This document shows positions 31,501 through 44,600 of a stretch of DNA of 64,000 nucleotides, piece after piece. The position numbers and the translations under genes are program-made. The stretch is from Anisakis pegreffii (taxonomy: Eukaryota; Nematoda; Chromadorea; Rhabditida; Anisakidae). Location of the stretch: assembly GCA_035041965.1 (NCBI GenBank), contig JAPYMA010000072.1:1-64000 (forward strand), given 5' to 3'. Numbering within the stretch: position 1 is the stretch's first letter; the number at the start of each line of letters is the position of its first letter. Below the pieces are notes generated by a model. It was given only the letters and a program-made list of their open reading frames with translations, had not been told where the DNA came from and did not search any database.

Positions 31501-34358
31501 CCCAAATTCTAAAAGAAATGAACTTTTTCTTAGATAAAATTCGTGGAATCAGAAGTAACTGAATACCCGTCATCAGCACAGGTCAAAAATTCGTTTTTGA
31601 TCAGTGGGTGCCAGCAACACGCGTTCACCGAGCCCGTATGTCCTTTCGTATTCGATAGATCGACCAAATATTGATCACCTGCATCAATAATCTTACAATC
31701 TCTCGTTATATCTGGTTATCTGGCAACCAAAATTCTTAATGACTCGAATAACTCGTTGAAAACTCCTCAAATAAGTTAACAATTTCAGAATCTATGCTTA
31801 CTGAATGCTTCAGAATCTCATCATGACTTAATGAATCAAAAAGCGAACTGAAATTAAAATCTAGCAAAACAATTGATAACATCTCAACCTCGGATAGTCT
31901 CAGCCCACTGCTTGCCCTGTCGATCCAAAACCCGGAGTTGTGCATGACCACTGGCCACTAATAAATGCTCACCATTAGCACTGAACGCAAGGTCGTTGAT
32001 TATGTGACTGAAATCAACAAAAGTACGACATTTTACAAGAATATAGGGAAAGTACAAGGATATAGGAATAAAATATTATAAACACAAAAAATTTAATGAT
32101 TCTGTTTCGATCAATGGATTCTCGTCCTTCGTAGTCACAAAGAAGCTATTTTGGATATGCTCTGTTGTCTATTTGACGATTATTGATACCAAATATCGTT
32201 GCTAGTTAAATACGACTCATGAGTGCTCTCAAGATTCATTTCAAAAGGATTTGACAATCTTTCGAAGGCAAACCATTCACATGGTGTCAGTTCCCTTGAC
32301 GGTTTCAGAGAGAGATCCATTTTTTGGAATTCGAAAATGTTCACCACATAATCATAACCACCGGTGACGAAACGTGTACCTTGATGATCAAACGCTAAGG
32401 CTGATATCTGTAACAAAATTCACTTAACACATTGAAGGGTTCACCTCAACTTTCCATTGCATTATGTCGGCTAAAATGAATCTGAACAGCTACGCACTTC
32501 TATTTATTTATTTACAGCACTTCTGTAGATTCATTTTCACTAAATTGAGAAACATGAACTGTCGGTGTGATCCACACTGTTCATCTCATAATGAATAAAC
32601 GGGAATGATAAATACGAACCGGCTTCGTTCCATGTTTCAGCTGAGCTTCACAAGCGGCTGGAATCAGCTCCACTATAGGCACCTGAAAATGCAAACGACC
32701 GTCATATTTGCTATGAAGAACTAACACTTATATTTGAGCACATGCATTCTAGCGTATCGAATCCTTCACTATGGATCTGATGACCTATGAATGCTATTCC
32801 GAGACAGCTATGAAATGCTTTGAACGATAACAATGAACGTTGGAAACACACAAATTGACTTGAACTTCTAAGAATCTGTCAGAAGGAAATTATTGTTTCA
32901 AAACTGTAGGGACAGTAGAAGTGGAACTAGAAGAGAGTTCCGGCATGATATTGCAAAAGAGCCTCACCCCTTCGGTGAAGTCTACATATTCATCGTCATC
33001 ATTGGGCACTTCAATTGGCTTCTCGCTGCTCTCAACTGCTTTGGGCACCGGGCTTTCGCTCCGGTTGAAACCTTCCGGCAGCGGTACGGTAAACTCATCA
33101 TCTGAATCATCCTCTTCGGCTGAAAAGTGAAATGTTTTCCTTCGGGGTTGAAATAAAAATGAAGAGAAAGATTATCAGAGACGGTTACAGAAGTGCAATG
33201 AATGAAGTGAAAAGATACATGTTAGACGTTTCACAAGGTAATATTTCAAGGAGATGAATCTGAAAAACATTTGAACACCTACCACCATTCGCAGATGACT
33301 GCTTCAGTTGTGTTGAGGATGATGCAGGCTCAGTTTCGTCGCTACCATCCTGAATTTTTGATACAATCGTCTAGGCAATAAAACCAAACTTTATGAATAC
33401 CGAAACCTGACCGTGACAGAATCAAAAACACTGAGTTTTGACGAAAAAAGCCTTTTTAACAAGAATATTTTAACATCCAGAAGTAACTAAAATGTTAGCA
33501 AAACTTTTGAAGAAAATGGAATGAAATTCAAAGAAATATCCAACACATACATCGCCAGATAATCGTTTAGTATCTCTGACATGTAATTCTTTGAATTGTT
33601 CGCTAGCTTGTTCCTCCGCCTGACAAGCTTTTTGGTGCTTGTGGATGTGGATGTCGCTGGAGTGAATGTCGTCTGAACTGGTGGATTCATAGGCGCCGAT
33701 TCTTGATCCCACTGCGTGTTGTCTTGTCTGTTGCAACATTTCTTCGAAATTAAATTGCTTTGCTTTTTTACTCGCATTTTTTTGATGCCGCTGCCAGTCC
33801 GCTTCATTTTCATCACCCGCGCCGTTACTGTCTTCTTTCGTTTGTTCATCTGAACTATCATTAACTTAAAGATCACAATTAATGACAGTTGTGTACAAAG
33901 AGGTTTTTTCTAGAAAATGGCATGAAAAAATTGTTGAAAATGGGCAATTCCAGTCACCTGGAAATACCAAAATAAATAAAAAACATTATCGAGGACATTT
34001 GCTAAGAGTATTTCCGATAATTACAGGTGTTTTTTAAAAGCTCATTCACTTCTATCCTCTCTCGTAAACGCTATCAAAATGCAACAATATAGTAAATTTT
34101 AAAATTTTGCGACGAAATAATTGGATTATTACAATATGTTATCGCGGCACCGCAATGACTTCAACTTTGATTCTTCATCAGCTGTCAGAAAATGTTCTTT
34201 TTTCGTTTTTCAAGCGTATTTACTCATTTCTCATATGAAAGGTATTTTTGGACCAGAAATTTCATGCGCAGATTCATCATGGGAACTAAAGATAAATAAT
34301 AAACAAGTGTAAAGCAATCACCTTTCTTTTCCGTCTGATATTTTTCATCATCGATCAT
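28580..34358 (-). CDS. WDR70: WD40 repeat protein WDR70 (gastrulation-defective homologue), 16 exons
   Basis: Orthologue of vertebrate WDR70, and I believe of the C. elegans gastrulation-defective protein gad-1. The family is nuclear and linked to the DNA damage response and early development. CDS exons, 5' to 3' on the minus strand: 34358-34322, 33864-33551, 33349-33283, 33119-32968, 32682-32620, 32407-32274, 32007-31889, 31678-31567, 31097-30899, 30603-30510, 30355-30271, 30133-29992, 29847-29667, 29315-29166, 29022-28889, 28723-28580. Every junction keeps phase, giving about 708 aa; human WDR70 is about 650. Diagnostic pieces: [15 protein letters not shown] near the N-terminus (human LEAMFEQTRRTAV), HGTK then [11 protein letters not shown] opening the propeller near residue 205, [46 protein letters not shown], and the C-terminal SGGTLHSYI and AAILRHAE. 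The segment before the propeller is acidic and disordered, as in the family. The first exon codes only about 12 residues, so the start is the least certain point. Confidence 0.93.
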
Positions 34359-34839
34359 AATACGGCAAGCAGAGAGAACGAAACAATATGAAACAATTGG
34401 CTAACACTCGAGCGCAGCTGAATGATCTAGACTGCGAACCGAACGAAACGAACGGGATCAGATGCCCAAATTTGGTTCGCATTTAACTCTTTCAAAATTT
34501 TCGCCCAATTACTCCACTGATTTTTTTCATCTGCATTTTCCATTCGTCTCAATATTGTGATCATAGAAACCAGTTGGTAATTACCAGTTCATGAAGAAGG
34601 GTACTGATCGGCAATTCTCATGAAGAAATCTCAAGCATGTAAATTTCGTCTTTGGCAAACGTCGAACGTATGATTTCGTTGGATGAATTATTTACGATAG
34701 CAAGTCAGCTGATGATGTCATCTTATTTACGAGAAATTGCATTACGCTCAAATAACAGGAATTTCCAGTGTAGAGCGCGCGTTTCTGCACTATTCTCATG
34801 TGTGTTTTCTGTGAGTAGCAGAAGGAAGTGTCATTAATT
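34359..34839. promoter_or_regulatory. Bidirectional promoter region between WDR70 and FAD synthase
   Basis: Only 481 bases separate the two start codons, which point away from each other, so both promoters and 5' UTRs should lie here. A GAACGAAACGAACGGGA stretch near 34440-34456 is a locally GC-richer repeated-word motif and could be a regulatory element. No canonical TATA box was identified. The promoter role is inferred from position only. Confidence 0.5.
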
Positions 34840-37338
34840 ATGGTCGAAGACAGCAAGAATAAGGCGATACGGGGTAAAGGTAGGTGCTTTTTGCTTGATT
34901 TCATCACTTATTTTTCAAATTTTAGTTGTTTTTTTGCTTGATTCTACTGTTCATTCGTTTCATTTCTAATCAGAAATATTCTATGAAGTTATTTTCCACT
35001 GTTGCGTAACAGAAGCAGCTGTCCGCATTTTGTTATGTTTGTGATATAGAAATGCACGATGAATGATTTATTGAATTGTTATATTGATGCGAAAAACTTT
35101 GAAGCTAAACAGCAATTCAGCGGAAATGTTCTGTATTGTAACATCATCGCGTGTAAATTTTGAGTACGGCAACGGAAAAATCAATCGCTTAAGTACGGCT
35201 TATAGTCATGAAATGCAGTTTTTAAAGTTTCTTTAAGATTTAAATTTTGAGGTAATGCCGTTAGCCATTGTAACGGTGCACAAGCATGGCAGAACTCTGC
35301 AGCGAAATTCATTGCCTTTCAAAAAAGTATCGCCGCTAGTAGCGCACCTGAAGATGGCTTCGCGGAACGTCTGCGTGATGCAATGGCCGTCATTCACCAA
35401 GTTATCAAAGAATATCCGTCAGTTTTATCGTGAATCTCGTCGAAATTTTGGAAATCATAGTCAAAATACTTCTTCCATTAGGTATATCAAGCGATTTAGA
35501 TATTGAAGAAAATAGATTCCAGTTTGTTTCAGTTTGGAAAGCATAGCGTTGTCTTTTAATGGTGGAAAAGACTGCACATTACTACTGCATTTGTTACGAG
35601 TCAAACTTGATGAGTGAGTTGACATTTTTTGAATATTATTTTTCCATGACATCCTAACTTATCTATTAAAATCCCATTAATGTATTGGTCGCGGTTTGAT
35701 ATGGGGAAATTAGAAAGTGAATGCTCCTCTCCAATTATGAGTGATTGAATGCGGGAATTTGGTGTTATCAGTAGAAGTCGCAAGGAGAGCGAGATTCTGT
35801 CAAATTATCGGAAATGCCACGGTTTTTGAGCTTTGCTGGTGTTCCCATATCATATATCTTCCAGGGTATATGGACCCGGCAAATCCATCCAAGCGTTTCA
35901 CATTGTTGGCGGCGATTCTTTTCCAGATGCGACTGAATTCATTGAAGAGGCGTCTAAATGGTTCGTAATTTGTTTATGTTCCTGAAGTTTTTCTTGTATA
36001 GGAATCAACATATTCATTTTAACGAACTGGTTGTGCGTAAAAGTGGCATTCCTCTTTTCACATAAATAAATCAACTGATTGATAGAACAAGTTTTATGGA
36101 ATGAAAATGAGCCCACCAGAAATACGTTAGTTTGATGGAATGTTGAATTGTTGTTTGATATGAAGAAGGGCATTTTATCGAGTGAATGCTGCCAGACTGA
36201 GTTGTTTATGCGATTCGCATTTTGTTGGTGAAAAAAACGTAAGCGATTGGGGAAAAGTCGTTGCTGTCGGCAGTTGGTATCATCGCTAAGATAACGCCGT
36301 TATTACGGAATCGAAGGAGAAAGTCTCATGGAATTTGAAATTCAACATGAAATTTTGAAATTCAACATGAAACCGCTATTGTGCACAATACCGAGAAGAG
36401 CCAACTTTCCATTATTGCATCATATTAAGTTAAGAATTGGCAACAAGATAACGGAATCTTGAATGATAAACGCTTTGCATATTGAGGGGCTTGTTCATAA
36501 AGAGTGTAGGGTTTCTATCGTTTTATTTGTTTGCAGTTATAACGTCGAAGTTTTGGAATTGTGTGGTCCCATTAAAAGTGGGCTTGAGCAACTGAAGAAG
36601 CAGAGACCGGAAATTAAGGCGGTTTTGATGGGCAGCAGGTCGACCGATCCACGTGGTGCGTATATGCGCGCAAAATGCGAGATGACCGATCCTGGATGGC
36701 CCTCATTTTTAAGGTTGGTTCTTTTTGGAAGCTAGTTTCCACATTTTTTTTCAGTTTTCGATCCGATGATCGAAGGAGTGTTTGACAAAAAGAACAGTCT
36801 TAATATGGAAAATATAAAGTTGGTGAGAACCTGTAGGGAAATGTTGTTGTTTTCGTGTTTTTGATCGATAGTTATAAATCGCTAGGCCATATGTTTCACT
36901 GATATCATCTTATACTTCTTTCGGCGGTAATCTTCTTTTCTTGATTTCCATATTTATCATTTGTAGAAGCAGTATTGGATGTAGCTAGAAAAACCTTCGA
37001 TCCGTTTTTGTACCTTAATACTATCTTTTCGTATCAATCAAAGAGCTAATGCCTAATGGGAAATTTGTAGAAGAGTTTCGGTGTAATCATAATATGATTG
37101 AAGGGTATGCCCAATTCTGGACTGGTCATATGCAGATGTGTGGCGTGTACTGCGAGGTCTTTACATACCATATTGCCGTTTATACGATCTTGGTTATACT
37201 TCGTTGGGAGAGAGGGGTACAACTCTACAGAATGAGGCGTTGAAGGTGGTGGATAAAAGTGGTAAATTAGTGGGTTATCAGCCAGCGTATATGCTTGAAC
37301 GTGACGAGTGGGAACGTCTCGGCAGAATCACTGGATAG
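34840..37338 (+). CDS. FLAD1: FAD synthase (FMN adenylyltransferase, PAPS-reductase-like domain), 6 exons
   Basis: Transfers AMP from ATP to FMN to give FAD, the last step of flavin cofactor synthesis. CDS exons: 34840-34879, 35252-35417, 35533-35613, 35865-35960, 36537-36713, 37104-37338. Phases close, giving about 264 aa. Seen directly: the PP-loop nucleotide-binding motif SFNGGKDC at about residues 76-83, [29 protein letters not shown] at about 158-168, and [10 protein letters not shown] joined by splicing to [10 protein letters not shown], then [15 protein letters not shown] and a C-terminal [17 protein letters not shown]. This order matches the FAD synthase domain of vertebrate FLAD1. 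The N-terminal molybdopterin-binding-like domain of vertebrate FLAD1 is absent, and the 481 bases to the divergent WDR70 start leave no room for it. The protein is therefore the size of a single-domain, yeast-type enzyme. The first junction (34879/35252) is the least certain; the TTTTGAG and TTGAAG acceptors are unusual but keep frame and homology. Confidence 0.92.
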
Positions 37339-37950
37339 ATTGATCATTTGTGTCTTATGCATATTCATGGCCGAAGTGATTAGCTCTTAGCAATTTTTTA
37401 TGGATCAAATCCACATTTTTTGTCATCAGTTAAAAAGCGCAGTTGTTTGTGCATGTTGCTTTATCAAAACTTCAGATTTGCAGTTATTGCCTCTATTGGA
37501 TTCATTATTGTTATTGTCGTGTCTCTAGCATTTCTTTGTTATCGCGTTTCAGTTTTCATTTTTTTTTTCGATGAATATGATAGTTAGATGCTCACGGCCA
37601 GTAGCATCCTTAAATGTCTTTAGAGTCTAACTTCTTGCTCCGAACGAAAACATCTCATTGTCGGAATATAATTTGATCGAATTGTAAATAATATGCGATT
37701 AGAACTATGATAATTTAACTTATTAATGTTGATTTTTATGAGTGAACATGTGAAAGGGAACATACATCGACGATCTATTAATTGACGTTGAGAAATGCTA
37801 TCATCGATTACAGTAGTTTGCTATCATCCTAAGTTGAGAAACTCGATTGCAATAGTTGATTCTTGCAATAACTTTATCAGTGTATATCTTTGATCAGTCA
37901 TATACTTTATTCGTGCTCATTTCTACTTAAGATGATTTTATTCGGAATGA

Positions 37951-38150
37951 TCTATGACAGCGGTCCCCACGTTGGGGTGCTTCATTACCCCCTTAGATGG
38001 TGTGGCAAGTCATTATTGCATCTGTTCCCTTTAATAATTTACTATTTCCACGTATAACGTCAGAACTAATTTCCCAGTCCCCTCCATTACCCTCTGATAC
38101 AGCAAAATTACTTAAAGATGAATGATTTACCTTCTAGAGGACACCTGTTC
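37951..38150. repeat. Dispersed repeat, copy A, hAT-like end
   Basis: Begins near CAGCGGTCCCCACGTTGGGG and is pyrimidine-rich throughout. It aligns by eye with 40880-41090 over about 200 bases, sharing landmarks AATAATTTACTATTTC, CTAATTTC, TCC, CTCTGA and CTTCT..GAGGAC. CAG.GGTCCCCA resembles terminal inverted repeats of some hAT-family transposons, but no matching far end or 8-base target duplication was established. Confidence 0.6.
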
Positions 38151-40879
38151 AATGGTATCTTTAGGGTATCGTTGATAAATTCTTTTCTGTGATCGATTCT
38201 TTGATTTCTTTGCTGCCGAACTTGGTGATTGTTTTTGTCTGTTCCTGGTTTCTTAATTGTATTCAGTCATGCAGTTTCTTCGTTCTTTCATGTGAAAACT
38301 ATCTCTTCGTTAATTCAGCCACATTCCCTGAGTGATAAATGAATGATTGGTTGTTCATTATATACAAATATGGGACCAATTAAGGTTGAATAAAAAATTC
38401 GTGAGCTTTTCGTTTCGTTTATGTAATCATCCGGACAACCTATAAGCTATAAGTTATCAACATGGTTTATTATTTTCTCGTGAAGGGGAGGAAAACACGG
38501 AGAGAATGGTGCAGTTAACAAGAAAAAAGGAAAAGTCACATTGACTTGAAAAGTTCATATTGGGAAGATCGATAGTGAAATATTGGATTCCTTGTTGTTG
38601 TTCATTAGAGTATTCTGAATAGAACTGATTGAAAAGGGCCACACAAAATCGCTTATTTCTTTTTATGCCGGAGTTTTTCCATCGCATTGCTTTCTGCATG
38701 GATACTATTGATTATGAGACGAAGGATGAATTTAATGTGAAAGTGTTTTGAATCCCCTAACGTATTGTCACTATGATTGAACTTTATATAGTTCAGTCTC
38801 AAGGCGATGAAAACAACGCATGTGCAGTATTGTGTTTACGGACAAGCTGTCAACTGGATGCAAAGCGAATGTGATCGATGTGAACATGTTAAACCATTTA
38901 GCACTTTTAAAAGCAACAAATTTATCAACCTGTCATCCAATGGCCATTACATAATGCTTCCTTCGTTCGTTACGATCTTCACACAGAAAGCTATCATAGA
39001 GCTGAGTGTAAATGATCTTCTTTCGAATGTTTGAAACGTTTATAAAAGTGTACAGAACTGGAATTTCATTGGAATAGAATCATCCGTCTTCAACGCAGAG
39101 GTCAGCACAAAAATTTGGTTGTTGAGGGTGTCATTTACCTGCGATAATAAGTGTCATTACTATGCCATCCTTGTATCGCTCACATCTTACGTCTGTGAAC
39201 GGGAACAGACTGTTTGGAAGTGACTGTAAGAAATAAAGTGAACCTTTATGTTTACCTACGTATTTATATGTACATGAGTGAATGGTTTTTTGAACACTCG
39301 CTTTGATACGCCAAACAATTGTTCGATGAAACACTTTGAAATGTACTCGAATTTTTTATTATTCTTTACCATTATTATTCGTATTCAATTGGTCACGTTT
39401 CGGCATTATTTCGAGTGAATTAAGGCAACAAATAGACGATATTTCATATTCGCCGTTGCAATATTAGTTGTTTTCTGAGAATTCGTCCGAAAGCTGAACA
39501 ATATTCAATTGATATCCATCGTAAATAATCATTATAATATCTCTGCTGTACTGAAAATATTTTAGCAGTCTTCAAGCTGTTGTTGAACTCGAAACATTCA
39601 TGACTTTGTTTTGCTATACGGATCTATCATTTTCACTATTCAGTTATTTATTTCCAGGCATACCGAACTCATTACAAATTTATTTTTGTGTATTATCATC
39701 ATATCACGAATCTGACATTCTTTATTCTTCCCACCCTTTTTCAAGCTACAGAAAATCATTCATCTTTATGAATTTCTTCTATGAAATACTTTAGCGATCA
39801 AATAGATATAAAGGATATATGCTTCCGTCCAGTCCAACGATTCGTCGTTTTTTGTTTGTTCGTCAAGAAAATGAAAGTCGCGCTATCAACCGCTTATTTG
39901 CGATTATCGTTCATTAGAAAACGATATGGCTTGAGCCTTGTCACATCCCATAATGATCGCTATTATCGCTGATTTTTCGCATTCGCACCTTGTAATTACC
40001 TTGCGCCTTGCAATTATCGCATTCACACCGTACAATAGAATTCGCTAAGTTTCCCCTTTTAAGCCCATTAACATCAAGTAAACGAATGCCATTTGAGCGA
40101 AGAATGTGATCTGATATAGGGTATGAATGACAGCGATTTCGAATGCACATTAAAACTGAACATTTATGCAAATTTTTAATATATTGCAAGATTTTTTGAA
40201 TCAAGGTAAGATTTCATAAGATGTGAATAAAAGTTTACGAGTCATTTGTATGTATCTTTGCAAATGTGAACGAAAATTGCACTAATACGCGTATTTGCTC
40301 AAATAGAATGAAGTTGAGGCTGTTATCTTAGGATGATGGTATTGTGTTCAGTTATGAACTGAATGAAACGCCTCAGCGAAAGGTCAGTCAAATGCTCGTT
40401 ATTTGTAGCAATCATCGTCTAAAGTCATCATCTCATAACAATAATGCAAATAGTTATAATGATAGTGTTCATTCAAGCCACCTCAATTAAGAACTAGTGA
40501 AAACGGACAATAATACCAATCATTCATTATTCAGTGTTCTCGTTTTGTCACAACCGTTTATTATGTGTTTCCTTGACGTTACGTCCAGTCAATAATACAC
40601 TTGATTCGTTGAAAATCATTACAAAATGATGATGTGACCATGCTCTATCTGGACCAGATTTGATCTCTGAAACGACATTATTCCAGTTCCAGCTTAGTTG
40701 AGGAATGTGCAAGGTTTGAATTTAAAATTCCACGAACACTTCGATAAAACCGTGTAACAGAGTGCCTGAAACTGCTTCTGCAAAAATCTCACCGAGAAAT
40801 CTCAAACGGTTTGGCAGAATTTCCTGAAAAAAAAATTTGCAGAGTTGATGTGCTCACTCTGCAGAGAATTTCGTCGAGT
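38151..40879. other. No supported gene
   Basis: Open frames of 60-87 codons on both strands are unremarkable. No exon-like segment with protein similarity was seen. Confidence 0.5.
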
Positions 40880-41090
40880 CTATAGACTAATGCTTCCCAA
40901 GCCTGGGTACTCACTACTCCTCCGATTGTCTGGTAGGTCATCATTCTCGCACCCCTCCCGCGGTAATAATTTACCATTTCTAGGCATCAAGTCAAACTAG
41001 TAATTTCTCCATCCCTTCCACTACTCCCTGACACCCTTAAACTACCCAAAAACGCATAATCATCCCTTCTCCCTATGAGGACCCTTGCTA
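40880..41090. repeat. Dispersed repeat, copy B
   Basis: Diverged second copy of 37951-38150 in the same orientation, about 2.9 kb downstream. Landmarks include AATAATTTACCATTTC, TCTCCATCCCTTCCACTACT and CTATGAGGACCC. The copies differ by many substitutions and small indels, so the family looks old. Confidence 0.6.
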
Positions 41091-41527
41091 TAGACCGTAG
41101 ATTTCTGTAGCTTGATTGAATAATGTTTAGCGAAGGAAATATGCATTTGTGTGTAGAGTGTTGTTCATAGTTTGTCTTCAATAGATATGATGTTAATAAT
41201 CGGCCACAAAACAAAAAATTATTTTTGATTCATAGTCAATAGATTATATCGGTGAATGCATTACAATCAACAGTTTCCCATACGGATTGGAGAACTTTTT
41301 TTGAAGTGCTGATAAATTTTGATATAATAAAAATATGCATTTACACTCAAAAATGTGTACGATCAATGCCACTGACTGAAGGCGAAGAAAGTTATGCATT
41401 GAATCATTTGCAAAAAATATTAACCGTCAATTTGAGTAATATGGCGAACAGATTCTATTTTTAGGTCCAAAATGAGAGTTGATAAAGGTGTGATTCATGG
41501 TCTTACACAGCTGGTTTCGTTACAATG

Positions 41528-41600
41528 AAATTCTTATCTCAAAATTGTTGTCTCCTGTTTTTAACCGAAACAGGAGACAACAATTTTGAGATAAGAATTT
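41528..41600. repeat. Perfect 33-bp inverted repeat, 7-nt loop
   Basis: Arms at 41528-41560 and 41568-41600 are exact reverse complements around the loop TTAACCG. The left arm begins AAATTCTTATCTCAAAATTG. Immediately after, GAATCACTGA (41602-41611) is mirrored by TCAGTGATTC about 25 bases on, and TTTGAATCACT occurs twice, so the region is densely folded. No transposon or gene surrounds it. Confidence 0.95.
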
Positions 41601-41639
41601 TGAATCACTGATTTCGAAATTTTTGAATCACTCATTTTC

Positions 41640-44600
41640 AGTGATTCCGTTAAAACATCTCAAACAAATCCTTTAACGGATATTCAGAAATATTCCTTTA
41701 ATTGATTTTATTTAAGTAGGTAATTTTCATTGGACAATGTGAAATGTTCTATTTTACTTATTTAACGAATGCTCCCGAATGCTTATATGTTTTAGTGTTA
41801 GTTTGTATATTCGAGCTAAGGATGCAGAAGTCCCTCCTATAGGTTGATTCTCCTACTAGCGGAAAGCGAATGAGGTTCGATTATATTCGAACTCATCTTG
41901 GCCTTTACGTCGTCTAACTGCAGAGTTTCGATTGGGAATTGCTTAGGTTCAGTTCACGCAACGGATGATTAGTAATGCTTTCGTTAGCGATGACTTCATG
42001 TCAAAGTCGTTATAAGTCAGTGGAGTGGTAGGGTGGGGGGTGGGGAACTATTGAGAAATGGTGTTAGTCACATAGACGCAAGGAAATGTTGTTGATCGAA
42101 TCGTATCACATTTCAAGAATTTGCTGAGAGTTGCTTGTCCATTGCTCACGACAAAAATGTATTTGCAGCTGCTCACCCACCGCTAATGCTCATCTTTTGC
42201 TGAAATGCTCATGAGTCCCTCGTTATTTCATCCGTGACCAGAACTTGATAATTGCTTGACTTAACTAGAAATTTTCGAGGCAGGCCCATCATCTTCCGTA
42301 TTTCTAGCATTCTGTGCAACTTCATTGCTCACTGTCACATCGAGGTCCCGAGATATTTGGGAACTGACAATGAATAGGTAGATGAATCGGAGATCTCGTA
42401 AAGTAATCCACCTTCCCTAAATATTCCTATGGATCATAACGATGACTGCTAGCTGTGAGCAAAACCATAGTTTACAGATAGTGTTGTTGCGTGTTCAAGA
42501 GGACTAATTGAATGGGTGACTGCGCATTACATTACATTTGTTGATTTTGCGGTCATCTAGATCAGAAGTCTTTCAGAAGTTTGTTTATTTGTTTGTTGAC
42601 AAAATATCACTTCGAAAGGTTTACTGACCCATCACTCGCACACCACATTCCCAGTGTAAATGGATATGTTAAATGTTTACTTGGGTTGTATACATACATA
42701 TACCTAAATGAATTGACCAAACAAATCTAATTGAACTCAGCAAAAACATTTTAGAATTTACGACAGTTCAATTACTTTATTGGTCATAGTCTACTTCTTT
42801 ACGTATCAGTCTCCATCTATCTGACTGATGATGATTCACGTTTAATGCAGTCGACGAGGACGATCATGCATCTTTTTTTTAGTGTAAACTGAACCGAACA
42901 TAAAAGTATTATAAACTGCTGTAAACATTGAATTTTTAGAATTTTTGAGGCGAATTCAATTCTGTGAATGCTGTATGACTGTATAAGTTATGTGGGCTCG
43001 TAGGTAGGTTCCTTTGACGAGACCACATTTATAAGGACAACTGGAGATTAACTGAAAAGCTTTCCATTGATCAAAATGACGGTTTGAGAATTCTCAAACT
43101 AAAAATTCTGCTGAGTCAAAATTTTCCCTTCATATATTTTTCAGTTTATTATCTCAAACAAATCTCGCGTCAGCATTTCTCCTTGTGAAAATCTCCAGTG
43201 ATTCATTTCAGTGTAATTTGCCAGTCCATTCAATCATCAGCCGGAAAAATGCATTTGTTACAAATGTGATTGTGTGTTGCCATATTGTGCTCGTTTTTTG
43301 TGGTTAACACTCGAATTGCAATTGGATTCCACTAAATGTGCTGATATAAACTTAATACATTCCATCATATTTACTGTTATCATAAAATGGATCATATTTC
43401 CCAGTTGTATCGTTTGTATTCATAAAACCTTGTTACACTCCAACGATTTGTACCACCGACATAAGCCATGATCGTGAGACAATCTCTGATTAATAAAAGT
43501 GTGCTGGTTTAATATTGTTACGTTTGATTTCATGGCGATAACGATGCTTTTTCCACTCATCGCTAGGTAATATTTGTTTCTAGTTGAAGGTGAACAATCC
43601 GTTATTCCATTCTGTTTAAACTTTCCCTTTCCATCCTCTTCAACTAATGCGCTTCAAACGGTTTTGGACAGAATCTTCTTAAACCCTTGACTATTTTATA
43701 CTCATAATCTTACATCAAAAGTGTTCCATCGAGTGGAAGTAGATGGTCATTCCAAATTTTGACTTACATATTTCGAATCAAATGAAATTTGTGAAATTTC
43801 ATCCATCATATAAACTGTCACCATCTCCTCAAAATACTTTCATTTCGACCAAAACACCGAATTTCAATGTTTAGACAATGCTGTTCGCGAGTTATACGCT
43901 AAGCAAAGCTGGAAGTCTTCTATCATGCTAATGTGAGGAATCCACCGAAGTGTTAATAAGAATCGCTTCAATGAATGATACTATGCTCAACTTCAATATT
44001 GTGTTTTTTTGCGGGCATTTATCTAGCTGAAATTTCCCGTTGACTCTGCACCTAAATCCAACGATTCAATCCGCTAACATATCGAACAGATAACGTTCGA
44101 TGAGCAATTGAACGTCTATCGCCACAATTTGTTTTCTTCTTGATAAGCATTTTGCTGGTATCTGACCCGTGAAAGGTGATTGCATGCAATCGCTACAACT
44201 CATAAACAAACAAACGTGTTATAAGGTTTCAGTTGCGATTGCTCAATACATTTCCGATCACTAAATGCATTCAGCAAATACAACACACAACCATAGAACT
44301 TGCCCAATACGAATGCTCTTTCAAGTTATTAAGCAGTCGTGTAAACTCTGTTGCTTTATCAAACAAATTTGATTTATTCAACATCAATACTCCCATTATT
44401 TTTTGATTTATTATGCCAATTCCGATTTATTTACTCATTTTTATGCACACAATGTAATACGTTGTGCAGACAATTTGGGTAACTCTTTTCAAAAAATTGA
44501 ACTTCTCATGAACTCAACCAAAATTGCGAGCTTTTACTGTGAAATCCCCATAGTATTTTCTTCATCAACAATTTTTGCGAAGTGTTTATCTTTACACTTT

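Noticed and set aside
33487..33876. 129-codon minus-strand frame rich in Lys/Arg
   Set aside because: It is the wrong register of WDR70 exon 2; the correct frame contains [15 protein letters not shown].
35741..35968. 75-codon plus-strand frame inside the FAD synthase gene
   Set aside because: Spliced exon 35865-35960 in another frame matches the FAD synthase domain with correct phases.
41528..41600. Rho-independent terminator
   Set aside because: The window is eukaryotic, and the stem is AT-rich, 33 bp long and not downstream of a gene.
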